Shown one piece after another: positions 55,132 through 64,000 of a stretch of DNA of 64,000 nt. Each line of letters begins with the position of its first letter. The stretch's first letter is position 1. A program made the position numbers and the translations under genes. The notes beneath the pieces are model-generated. The model saw nothing but the letters and a program-made list of their open reading frames with translations, did not search any database and had not been told where the DNA came from. This DNA comes from Deroplatys truncata (taxonomy: Eukaryota; Arthropoda; Insecta; Mantodea; Mantidae), in NCBI GenBank assembly GCA_030765065.1, contig CM060977.1, positions 128,344,295-128,408,294 on the forward strand, read 5' to 3'.

Positions 55132-55390
55132 GGCGGACAGTTAGCCTTCTAGGTCTCATCTCTGTAACCACCAGCTTCCTCGTGTCCACAATGACTCTAG
55201 TGCATAACAAACGGATATTCTGCTTCGTGCCGTGCAGAAAGCATTACAGTCTATCTACTTTCATATAGAAAGGCGGACAGTTAGTTTTCTAGGTCTTATA
55301 TCTGTAACCACCATTTCGTCGTATCCACAGAGATTCTAGTGCATTACAACCGGATCTTCTGCTTCGTGCCGTGCAGATAGCATTAGCGTC
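55132..55390 (+). repeat. Two-copy tandem duplication, 140-bp period
   Basis: GGCGGACAGTTAG starts at 55132 and again at 55272. Both units continue with TTCTAGGTCT, CTGTAACCACCA, TCTAGTGCAT and TGCTTCGTGCCGTGCAGA. The second unit is truncated by about 20 bp. The unit is not related to HR or to the transposons here. Confidence 0.9.
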
Positions 55391-55524
55391 CGGTTCACCT
55401 GCTTTGATTGTCTGTGGATAGATGGTACACCTATTTTTACGACCTATTTTTAGTTTTTGCTATTGTTTTAGGCTTAAGTTGGAACTTTGGGTACTATTAA
55501 ATATCCAATCTGGTATTTACCTTA

Positions 55525-55640
55525 GCGGCTGAGGGAAACCACGAAAAAACCGCAGTCAGATTGGTCGGCCCACGGGAATTCAACCCAGACCTCCCGAATG
55601 CGGGCCACAGACGATACCGCCGAAGCCATCATGCTCGGTT
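55525..55640 (-). repeat. tRNA-derived SINE, minus strand
   Basis: The A box is the complement of CCGCCGAAGCCA (55618-55629) and the B box the complement of GGGAATTCAACCC (55574-55586). The body (complement of GAGGGAAACCACGAAAAAAC) resembles that of the SINE at 52665. Confidence 0.78.
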
Positions 55641-55766
55641 TTAGTACTATTATAAATAACCAACCTTCTTCTCTTCTGTCTTTTGTTCTGAATGTTATAA
55701 TGTATGTACTGAGCAAGTTTTATTTTATAATTAATTATTAACACACAGGTTCATATTGAAATAATC

Positions 55767-56619
55767 TTTACTTTCTCTATTACGTATAGTAAGTAGGCGA
55801 AGTATTGCATTCCACCCAAAAATTCGATACCGAGATTTCACAGGAAATACATGTTTTGAGGTGCACTGAATGCATATAAAGCATTTTTGGAAATATGTAC
55901 GTGTCTTTCAGTCTTTGAACAGCATAACTCAGAAATGAACACTCGGATAAACACCAAACTTGGTATTTAGGTTCAATATCATCCAGATATGTGATACAGG
56001 TTTCAAGAAAATCCCTCCACCCCAAATTACCCTTTACATGGAACATTTTTCGAAAATTTTAATTTTCTGTAAAAATGCCTAACGATTTTGTTAAAATACC
56101 ATATGTTTAAGACACTTTTATGGCAAATTAATTGTATATCTCGGATTTTCTGGGAATGTCTCCAAAATTATTCTACATTGTGAACGACTTTTGCATAACT
56201 GGTAAACAATAACAGATACACAAAGTTTTACTACACAAAAAAATGTAAATCGCGTTAAAATACACAATTTATGTCATATACATTTTTTGTTGTTGTTGAA
56301 TGAACCATTTTCGAGATATTGCTTGTTATTCCCTTAAATTTTCCAATACTTATACTTTTTCTCAAATTGGAATTCGTTATTCATTTCTTTTTGTCCTGGT
56401 AATGCAAATAGAATGGAATACTGCACATAGCAACCAGCTCTTAAAATATTTGACTATCGCTTAAAGCCTACCAATTACCCTTGCATCTACAAGAAAATTA
56501 GCAATACGATTAACATCTGGAGATCTGGATTAACATGAAGCACATGGAGAATAAGCGTTTGTAAAAATATTTTGTACAAGAGTAGAGAAAGTCATGTGAG
56601 TGTAACATCAGATTTTTTT
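55767..56619 (+). mobile_element. HR-A repeat, full-length, microsatellite nearly absent
   Basis: Both termini are present (TTTACTTTCTCTATTACG; AACATCAGATTTTTTT). At the microsatellite position only GTGTCTTTCAGTCTTTG remains. This shows that the tract is not required for family integrity. Confidence 0.9.
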
Positions 56620-56642
56620 ACTTCAAATTATATAAGCACATT

Positions 56643-57363
56643 TCATTTTCTCCACCGCTTATCTATAGCAAGTTGACGAAGTATGGTGTTCCACCCAAAT
56701 ATTGGATACCAGGTTTTTGTGGATCTGTATGTTTTGAGGTTCCCCAGAATCCGGAAAAAAGAATTTCTGCCATGTACAAAAAGGTCCGTGTGTATGTCTA
56801 CTCTACTGGGTGTTCATGCGTCTGTCTGTGAACAACTGAAAAACGAAATACTATACTTGCCATTTATATTCAGCAACTTCCAGGAATGCGAAGAAAGATT
56901 TTCAAGAGAATCCCCCAACCCAAACCATCCTTTAAATGGAAAATTTTACTTTGCCAAAAATGGGTCAAATGCGTTTGATTAGAATATCATACATTTAATA
57001 ATATGCATATCCTGAATTTGCTGCGAAAGCCCTGTGAAACCCTCTTCATTTGGAACAAATTTGTATAACTGGTTAAGCGAAAGAGACATACAAAATTTAT
57101 ATCTCGTTAAAACACAGCTAATTTAAAATATGCCTTTGTAGCACTAACCATACCGGATATTCTTTGTTATCGGTTTGAATTTTCAAATATTTCATACTTT
57201 TTCGGAAACTAATAAATACTTTTTTTTCTCGTGATTGTGCAAAGAGAGGTATTTTAGAGGAATTACACAGCGATGCTACTTTTAAAACATGTAATTGTGT
57301 ATTTTTCTTGTAGCTACAGCAAAATGTGTAATAAAAGCATTTCTGCAAAGACATATTCGATTA
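56643..57363 (+). mobile_element. HR-B repeat, 5' part (split by a minus-strand HR-A)
   Basis: The head 'TTTCATTTTCTCCACCGCTT' is diverged. The body runs to 'GCAAAGACATATTCGATTAAA', where the tail end of an HR-A copy in the opposite orientation begins. Confidence 0.78.
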
Positions 57364-58214
57364 AAAAAAATCTGATGTGTTACACTCACATGAGTTTCTC
57401 TACTCTTGTACAAATTATTCTTACAAACGCTTATTCTCCATATGCTTCATGTTAATCGAGATGTTAATCTTATTGCTAATTTTCTTGTAGGTGCAAGGGG
57501 AATATGGCAGGCTTCAAGAGATAGTCCAATCTTATAAGAGCTAGTTGCTATGTGGCGCATTCCATTCTCTTTGCCTGTCCAGTAAATAAAAAATGAATAA
57601 CCAATTCCCATTTGAGAAAAAGTATAAGAATTGGAAAACTTAAGGGAATAACAAATAATATATCGAAAATGGTTCACTCGACAACAAAAATTGTATATGA
57701 CATAAATTGTGTATTTCAACGCGATCTACACTTTTTGTGCAGTAAAAGTTTGTCTATCTCTTATGGCTTATCAGTTATGCAAAAGTCGTTTACAATGAAG
57801 AATACTTTTGGAGACATTCCCAGAAAATTCGAGATATACATTTGATTTCCCATGAAAGTATCTTAAACATATGATATTTTAATCAAAATCGTTAGAGCCA
57901 TTTCAGATAAAATTAAAGTTTTCAAAACATTTTCCATGTAAAGGGTAAGCTGGGGTGGGATTTTTCTTAAAAGCCTTCGTATCGCGTCTCTGGAAGATAC
58001 TGATTCTAAATACCAAGCATGGTGTTTATCCGATTGTTCGTTTATGAGTTATGGTGTTCACAGACACACACAGAACCACACACGGACATGTTTCCAAAAA
58101 TGCCTTTTTGGATTCTGGGGTCGCAAAACATGTATTTCCGGTGAAATATCGGTATCGAATTTTTGGGTGGAATACAATACTTCCCGTATTTACTATACAT
58201 AGTAGAGAAAGTAA
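57364..58214 (-). mobile_element. HR-A repeat, minus strand, nested in HR-B
   Basis: It begins AAAAAAATCTGATGTGTTAC and ends TAGTAGAGAAAGTAA at 58214. Host HR-B sequence resumes at once (TATGTGGATAGAAGAATACA). The host flanks join with no clear duplication beyond an A/T run, so the insertion defines both element ends. Confidence 0.9.
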
Positions 58215-58300
58215 TATGTGGATAGAAGAATACACATTTTTGCAGTACCTAGTTTGTGTAAGGTGGCATAGAAAGTCATGTGAATGTAACACATAACATT
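58215..58300 (+). mobile_element. HR-B repeat, 3' part
   Basis: It resumes with 'GTGGATAGAAGAATACAC' and ends with AGAAAGTCATGTGAATGTAA and an ACACATAACATTT terminus. Confidence 0.75.
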
Positions 58301-58303
58301 TAT

Positions 58304-59165
58304 AAAAAATCCTATGTGATACGTCCATACAACTTTCTCTACCCTCTATTGTTTTTTAGTGGGTGTATAAGCCATTCTTTAAAGCCTATTCTTCTATCTA
58401 TAATAGTTTATCCACACAAACCTTTACTGAAATAGCTGTATTACACATTTAGATATAGATACAAAGAGAACAGCGATAGTCAAATGTTTAAGAACTGGAC
58501 GCTATATGCTGGCCGTGAAATTCCATACTGTCTCCTTGCAATCGCAGGAAACAACTGAATGTTGAAATGAATTTTAAGTGACCAAGAAATGAACAATACG
58601 AACCATTAGTAACGAATATCTCAGAAATGGGTTACGCCAGAAAAAATATTTAAAATAAATTGTGTGTTTTATAGTGATCTACATTTTTTGTGTAGTACGT
58701 TTTCGTCTATCGCTTAACGTTTACAGGTTACACAACATTATATAAAATTCCTTTCGAATAAAAGATCTGCCTAGGCTAGTCCCAGAACATTCAAGATATA
58801 CATTTTATTTGTCATGTAAATATCTTTAATATACAGTATTTTAATCAAAATCTTAAGCCATTTTTTAGAAAATCTAAATTTTTGAAAAATCTTCCCTTTA
58901 AAGGCAATTTGAAGTGGGCGATTTTCTTAAAAATTTTCGTGTCGCATCCCTGAAGATGCTGAACATAAATATTAAGTTTGGTACTCATCAGAGTTTTGTT
59001 TTTGAGTTACGCTGTTCACAGACAGACACACAATACGGAAATGTTTTCAAAAATGCCTTATTTGGATTTCAGGGGGCTTCTAAATATGCATTTCCGATGA
59101 AATCTCGGTATCGAATTGTTTTTGAAAAGCAATTCTTCCACTTACTGTACGTAGTAAAGAAAGTA
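58304..59165 (-). mobile_element. HR-B repeat, minus strand, both ends recognisable
   Basis: The tail end AAAAAATCCTATGTGATACG lies at about 58304 and the head end TAGTAAAGAAAGTAAG at 59165. The CA tract is reduced. Confidence 0.85.
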
Positions 59166-59167
59166 AG

Positions 59168-59810
59168 CATGTAACATGTTACATTCACTTGAATTTCTCT
59201 ACCTTCTATTGCTTGTTAAAATTATTCTTACGAAGGTTAGCTTTCATAACGGATATCTTGGAAATCACTAAGGCCACAAAAATGTTACTTGAAATAAATT
59301 GTCTATTTTAAAGAGATTACATTTTTGTGCAGTATGTGTTCGTTTTTCGCTTGCGTTTATGAGTTGTAAAATACTATATAAAAGCCCTTCCGAATGAAAA
59401 GGACTTCACAGGTTTTTCCCAAAAATTCAACATAAATAAGGTTTTATTTTTCATGTAAATATCTTTAATATATGGTAGTGTAATTCAAAATCTTAGAGCT
59501 ATTCTTTAGTAAATAAAACATTTCGAAAAATATTCCAGGTAGTGGCTATTGTGGAGTGGGTGGACATTTTTGGAAATTTTTGTGTCGCATCTTTGAAAGA
59601 TACTAAACCTAAATTCTAAAAGTGTGTCTTGGCATTTGTTAACGTATTGGTATTTATGCAACTTTTCGTTTTTGAGTTATGATGTTCACAGATACACACC
59701 CACAAAAACACACACGGAAAATTGTCTATAATTACTATTTTGAATTTTGGCTGAAATCGAAATATCGAATGTTAGGGTGGAATGCAATAACGTCTCTATC
59801 TAGTAGGTAC
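59168..59810 (-). mobile_element. HR-B repeat, minus strand, diverged
   Basis: The tail end 'GTAACATGTTACATTCACTTG' is followed by 'TTTCTCTACC'. The middle of the tail region is deleted near 59245. It ends in a worn head (GGAATGCAATAACGTCTC). Confidence 0.75.
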
Positions 59811-59825
59811 GTGGATCACAGAACT

Positions 59826-59899
59826 GTTATTGCTTTCTCTTCTACGTATATGTATAAGTAGGGAAAGTATTACATTCGCCAAAGAATTCGGTGTAGAGA
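59826..59899 (+). mobile_element. HR repeat head, cut by a Tc1 fragment
   Basis: It reads GCTTTCTCTTCTACGTATAT and the 'AAAGTATTACATTCGCC' segment, then switches abruptly to Tc1-like coding sequence at about 59900. The HR tail resumes at 60638. Confidence 0.75.
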
Positions 59900-60635
59900 T
59901 TTGGGGTGCTGAGTGACAAAATGTAGTCTTTTCGGTCGAGTCCCGCTTCAACGTGTCCTACAGTGATGGCCACATACGTGTCCGGCAGCACCGTGGTGAG
60001 CGCAAGTGGAGGGTTGCATTGTTGAGCGGCATAGCGGAAAAACTCCATGTGTGATGGTTCGGGCGCCATTGGTTACTACAACCGATGTCGCCTCCTACGA
60101 ATTGAGGGCACTTTGAACAGCAACCGGTACCTAACGGTGGTTGTAGAACCTGAGGTACTCCTCCTGCTTCAGGCATCTCCACAGGCCACATTTCAACAGG
60201 ACAGTGCCCGGCCACATATTGCGAGGAATGTACAAGCCTTCTTCGAAGAGCGACGGTTACCATTGCTTCCCTGGCCTGCACGTTCGCCTGACATGTCGCC
60301 CATCGAACATGTCTGGGATATGGTTGGTCGGTACCTGGTGCGTCACGGTCCTCCAGTAACCAGTGTCACGCATTTGTGGGCTCGAATACAAACTGCGTGG
60401 AGCGAATTCCCTCAGGAACATATTCAGAACCTTTTTTATTCAATGCCACGGCGTATAGCAGCTCTAATTGTAGCGCATGGAGGCCACACCAAATACTGAA
60501 TATTAGGGCTCAAAGGTCATGTATAGATTTGAAATGTTTATCATTTGCTACTTGTCATGTACCCAACCTGTGGTATTTAATTCATTGAATTCATGAGTTT
60601 CCTTCTTGGTGTTGCAATTTTCACAAACAGCAGTG
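59900..60635 (+). mobile_element. 5'-truncated Tc1-like element, sibling of the 10.1-kb copy
   Basis: It joins at 'GGGGTGCTGAGTGACAAAAT', homologous to about 10777 of the other copy. It continues to the right TIR (CACAAACAGCAGTG ending at 60635) followed by TA. The left TIR and the N-terminal coding half are missing. Confidence 0.9.
60047..60499 (+). pseudogene. Tc1-like transposase, C-terminal half
   Basis: This open frame of 150 codons carries GAIGYYNRCRLLRIEGTLNS, FQQDSARPHIARNVQ with the second Asp, and WPARSPDMSPIEHVWD with the catalytic Glu 34 residues on. It ends in AALIVAHGGHTKY and a stop. The C-terminus is complete, unlike the copy at 10344-11377. The first catalytic Asp region lies upstream in another frame (59900-60046), with its Asp codon altered. 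Confidence 0.9.
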
Positions 60636-60637
60636 TA

Positions 60638-60687
60638 GTTTGTACAGGAATATAGAAACTCATGTGAGAGCAACACATCAGATTTTT
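60638..60687 (+). mobile_element. HR tail fragment
   Basis: It reads GTTTGTACAGGAATATAGAA and ACTCATGTGAGAG, then ACACATCAGATTTTT. This is the 3' terminus of the copy whose head lies at 59826. Confidence 0.8.
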
Positions 60688-61419
60688 ATTTATAATATTT
60701 CTAAGAAATCAATCAGCATTAAGTAACCAGTTTGGGTAATTAAAGTTCTACTAATAGTAAGATGTATATAAACCAAGAACTCGAGCACCAGAGAAAAGTG
60801 CTACTATATATCCTGTCTATCTTTAATTTAATGAGCACTTAACTTTAAATAATTTACTCTACTTAGTCGGCTGCAAGTAATTAATTGGAGCTGTTGCAAG
60901 ACTTCTTTTCATAACTGATAGCTTATATTTTCTAGTTGTTGAAATTTAAGCTTCAGTTGAATAGGTATATGTGTAGGAGCAGAGTATGGCTGGTGAAGTA
61001 GCTAGAAGTTTAATTAACTGATTATTCTCTTTATACCCTACCTGTTATATAATGCAATTGTATAGCACGCAAGGAGGAGAATTCTGGTACAACAATAATA
61101 GGTACGAATTAATTAGCCATTAATTAATTTCCTTCTGAGAAGTCACACAAATGCCTCCAGTTTGCTATAAACTCTAATCAGTTCGGATGTTTCTTTGTAG
61201 TGACACCACAAGAATATATATGTTTCAGAATATCGTTTTTTCATTATTTACGTTTTATTTTTTATGGAGGTTACTAACTTCTTTTACTTAGAAAGACAAT
61301 CCTCATGGATTCAGCATGTTATAATTTTGATTTTACACATTTCAACATTTATTTCTACTCCATTAGTTACGTAGGTTATTATATTTTATTAGTGAAAGAG
61401 CTGCGATAAATGCAACTTC
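60688..61419. other. AT-rich non-coding
   Basis: No feature recognised. Confidence 0.4.
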
Positions 61420-62230
61420 TTTTTACTCCCTCTAATATGTCTGGTAAGTAGAAGTATTGTATTCCACCCAAAAATTCGATACCGAGATTTAACTGGAAAT
61501 ACATGCTTTGAGGGCCATTAAATCCCCAAAAATAGTTTTAGAAAAAAAGTGCATGTGTGTGTCTATCTGTGAGCAGCACAACAAAAAATACGAAGAGTCG
61601 AATAAATACCAAATCTTCGTATTTAGGTTTCATATCTTTCAAAGATGCCACAGGAAGATTTTCAAGAAAATTTCCTCATCCCAGATTACACTTTACATGG
61701 AAGGTTTTTCGAAAATTTTTATTTTTCACAAATTACTATAACGATTTTGATTAAAATATGTTATGCTTAAGATGCTTTCATAGCAAATGGAATGTATATC
61801 TTGAATTTTCTTTGAATGTCTTCCAAAGTCCTCTTCATTCTGAATGACTTTTAAATAACTGGTAAACCGTAACTTTACTATACAGAAAATGTAGATCTCG
61901 TTAGAACACACAATTTGCGCCATATATATCGAATGAACCATTTCCGAGATATTGCTTATTGTTTGTTCCAGTACATTTTTCCTCAAATGGGAATTCGTTA
62001 TTCTTTTATTATGTCCTAGACATGCCAAAGAGAATGGAATGCTCCACATATCAACCAGCTCTTAAAATATTTGACTATCGCTTAAACCCCACCATATTCC
62101 CCTTGCACCTGTAAGAAAATTAGCAATGTTTATCTTGATTAACATGAAGTAGATGGAGAATAAGTGTTTGTAAAAATAGTTTGTATAAGAGTAGAGAAAT
62201 GGATGCGAGTGTAACATATCAGATTTTTTT
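61420..62230 (+). mobile_element. HR-A repeat, moderately diverged
   Basis: The head TTTTTACTCCCTCTAATATG and the tail AGAGTAGAGAAATGGATGCG with ACATATCAGATTTTTTT are both present. The microsatellite is reduced to a few TG units (about 61554-61562). Confidence 0.85.
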
Positions 62231-62940
62231 CTATCTATTAAATTTCAATTCAAGTAAATCCTTTCATAAATAGCTACATTACACTTTTCGTTATAGATAC
62301 AAAGGGAACAGTGATATTCAAATGTTTAAGAACAAAACGCTCTACGCTGGCCTTAAAATTCCATACTGTTTCCATGCAATTGCGAAAAACAATTGTCTGT
62401 CAACAGACTTCAAACGAATGACAAGGTATTGAAGAATGCGAACCACTAATAATGGATACCTCAGAAATGCCTTATGCCACAAAAAATCTCTTTGAAATAA
62501 ATTGTGTGTTTTAAAGGGATCTACACCTTTTGTGTGTACGATTTCGTCTACCGCTTAATGTTCATCAATTATACAACGTTATATAAAATTCCTTCCGAAT
62601 GAATCGGACTTCACAGGTTATACTAAAAAATTCAAAATATATTCTATTTGCCATGTTAATATCTTTAATATATGGTATCTTAATCAAAATCGTTACAGCC
62701 ATTTTTCAGAAAATAAAAAATTACGAAAAAGGTTACATGCAAAGGTAGTTGGGGTGAGGGAATTTTCAAAATCTTCGTATCGCCTTGGAAGACATTGCGA
62801 TTTTGCAGTTTTGAGTCATGTTTATACACAAATACATGTTTTGAGGCTACAGGGAACCTCAAAACATATATTTTCAGTGAAAGCTCAATATCGAATTTTT
62901 TGGACGGAATGCAATACATTCTCTACGTAATATGCGAGTT
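62231..62940 (-). mobile_element. HR-B repeat, minus strand, extreme tail missing
   Basis: It starts within the tail module ('CTTTCATAAATAGCTACATT') directly against the previous copy's terminal T-run. It ends at the head near 62940 (GGAATGCAATACATTCTCTA). It forms a tail-to-tail arrangement with the previous copy. Confidence 0.8.
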
Positions 62941-63639
62941 GAAGAGTATATAATATATTTATAATGTAAGTATTGCGCTTAGAATGATAAATTATATATG
63001 ACATTAAAGAACTAAAATGCCATTTTTGGGACATATCTGCCATTTAGGCTTCCCTTAAGATGTTATCATGCCCACAGTTGAGGCAGTATTTTTAACACTT
63101 AAATGATTTCAGTCTAATTATATAATATAAAATTCAATAACAGCCCGCCTTAAAGCAATATGTGTATAAAATAACATATAAAATGTATGTAACAGCCATT
63201 TTATTAATGTTTATATTATTGTGTACATGTTTAATAATGTTATGTGAATGTATTAAGTAATTTAACAATATAGGGGCTGTGATAATATAGGTCAAAAGTT
63301 GCTAACAATGAAGTAACAATGAGGTACCATTGAGGCAATAATGATTTGAAAAATTTAATAATGCTACTAGTAATTTTTGGAGCACCAATAATGTATTTTT
63401 TAGACAGTTTATAAACAGCCAATCAACAACAAAAAAAAAACTTAAGTTAAATGAATGTATTCTATTGGAGTAGGATTAGCCAATCAGAAACTGAAATAGA
63501 GCAAATTGTACAAATTCACAAGTTAGTTGCTAGTAGACAGCGTTCCCAACTGGACGCGAGACGCGTCCCTAGAAGTTTAATACGCATCCAGTGTGAGACA
63601 AAAAATTCAATATGGCGAGAATATTACAAAGTTTACGTG

Positions 63640-63647
63640 TATAAAAG
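63640..63647 (+). promoter_or_regulatory. TATA box in LTR-like repeat
   Basis: TATAAAAG lies about 160 bp downstream of the second CCAAT box. In copy 1 the corresponding sequence is degraded to TTAAAAAATTG. Confidence 0.45.
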
Positions 63648-63880
63648 TGCAATTAATAAATAATCTAACAGCTCTCTATATAAGTGAAGTGTTATTTAAT
63701 CGTGTGAAGGATTAATGAATGGAGTGAAGTAAAAATTATAATTTGTGTAAGCCTACATTCTTTAGCGGCATCACTCCCTGATAAGAGAAACATGTTTCTA
63801 CAAATTAATGCTGACGCAGCCGAGGCAAACATAAATATATATAATATTTAAAGAAACATAAAAATACAAAAGTGATTCCT

Positions 63881-63960
63881 AAACTTGGGGCGAAGGGCAC
63901 CGGAAAGTAAACTTGGGACGAAGGCCTCCGGAAAGTGAACATTAATGCGAAGACCACCGG
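63881..63960 (+). repeat. 28-bp minisatellite, about three units
   Basis: AAACTTGGGGCGAAGGGCAC starts at 63881 and AAACTTGGGACGAAGGCCTC at 63909, each unit ending CCGGAAAGT. A third, degenerate unit follows from 63937. Copy 1 at 38.1 kb has only one equivalent unit. Confidence 0.8.
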
Positions 63961-64000
63961 GACTTTGTACCATACGTGGGGTGAACACCCCAAGAAACTA

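Larger units (their letters stand above)
63079..64000 (+). repeat. LTR-like promoter-bearing repeat, copy 2, reaches window edge
   Basis: It starts TGAGGCAGTATTTTTAACAC and is colinear with 37303 onward. AGCCAATCA boxes lie at about 63415 and 63478, and TATAAAAG at 63640-63647. The segment TATATAAGTGAAGTGTTATT and the CGAGGCAAA motif near 63820 follow. The region past 63880 shares the 'ACCACCGGG-TACCATACG' segment with copy 1 but contains additional 28-bp tandem units. It may be a 5' LTR whose element continues beyond the window. Confidence 0.6.

Overview
This window looks like repeat-dominated nuclear DNA from an animal, most likely an insect or another arthropod. It is AT-rich and has no operons or ribosome-binding sites. 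It is packed with broken Tc1/mariner-superfamily transposases, tRNA-derived SINE-like copies, microsatellites and a very abundant dispersed repeat. I recognise no intact host gene, rRNA, CRISPR array or convincing functional tRNA. Almost every open frame over 60 codons is either a transposase relic or a chance frame inside a repeat. The arthropod call is an inference from repeat types, not from a host gene.

The dominant component is one dispersed family, named HR here for convenience, with a subfamily A (about 0.8-0.95 kb) and a more diverged subfamily B. More than 25 copies or fragments lie on both strands. A copy begins with a T-run followed by ACTTTCTCTACT. It carries a TG/TGTC microsatellite at a fixed internal position, then the inverted motif AGTAGAGAAAGT. 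It ends with a small hairpin (ATGTG/CACAT) and CAGATTTTT. Asymmetric short inverted repeats, a central microsatellite, a 3' hairpin, no evident target duplication and head-to-tail arrays together resemble Helentron-associated non-autonomous elements of the DINE-1/HINE type. The class is an inference; the family itself is directly visible.

Layout. 0-2 kb: a 987-bp element with CACTA-like termini and a TTA target duplication, carrying the 3' part of a conserved uncharacterised gene. A second copy lies inverted at 21.2-22.1 kb, also flanked by TAA/TTA. 2.7-4.6 kb: GC-rich block with SINE-like heads. 5-9.6 kb: HR copies, a trinucleotide microsatellite and a mariner relic. 10.1-11.5 kb: Tc1-like DD34E element with terminal inverted repeats (TIRs). 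13.5-14.8 kb: a DUF4817-type transposon with long TIRs. 17.4 kb: fold-back MITE. 18.5-19.8 kb: mariner with a TA target duplication. 24.1-26.4 kb: Tc1-like element bounded by CAGTCATGG ends and TA. 26.5-27.9 kb: a second DUF4817-type element with TIRs of roughly 100 bp. 28.1-31.9 kb: HR tandem array. 32.5-33.3 kb: Tc1-like element with a long open frame but a missing 3' half. 34.1-34.9 kb: internally deleted mariner inside another transposase relic. 36-42.6 kb: HR copies, one apparently split by an LTR-like repeat. 45-50 kb: HR copies and two worn transposase relics. 50.5-52.2 kb: an HR copy split by a probable solo LTR. 53.5-62.9 kb: HR copies with several layers of nesting, including a Tc1 fragment. 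63.1 kb to the end: a second copy of the LTR-like repeat.

The region works as a stratigraphy of insertions rather than as a set of cooperating genes. Nested insertions give relative ages and define element ends precisely. The items most worth following are the CACTA-terminated carrier of the conserved gene fragment, the HR family with its tandem tail modules, and the nested junctions that expose target-site behaviour.
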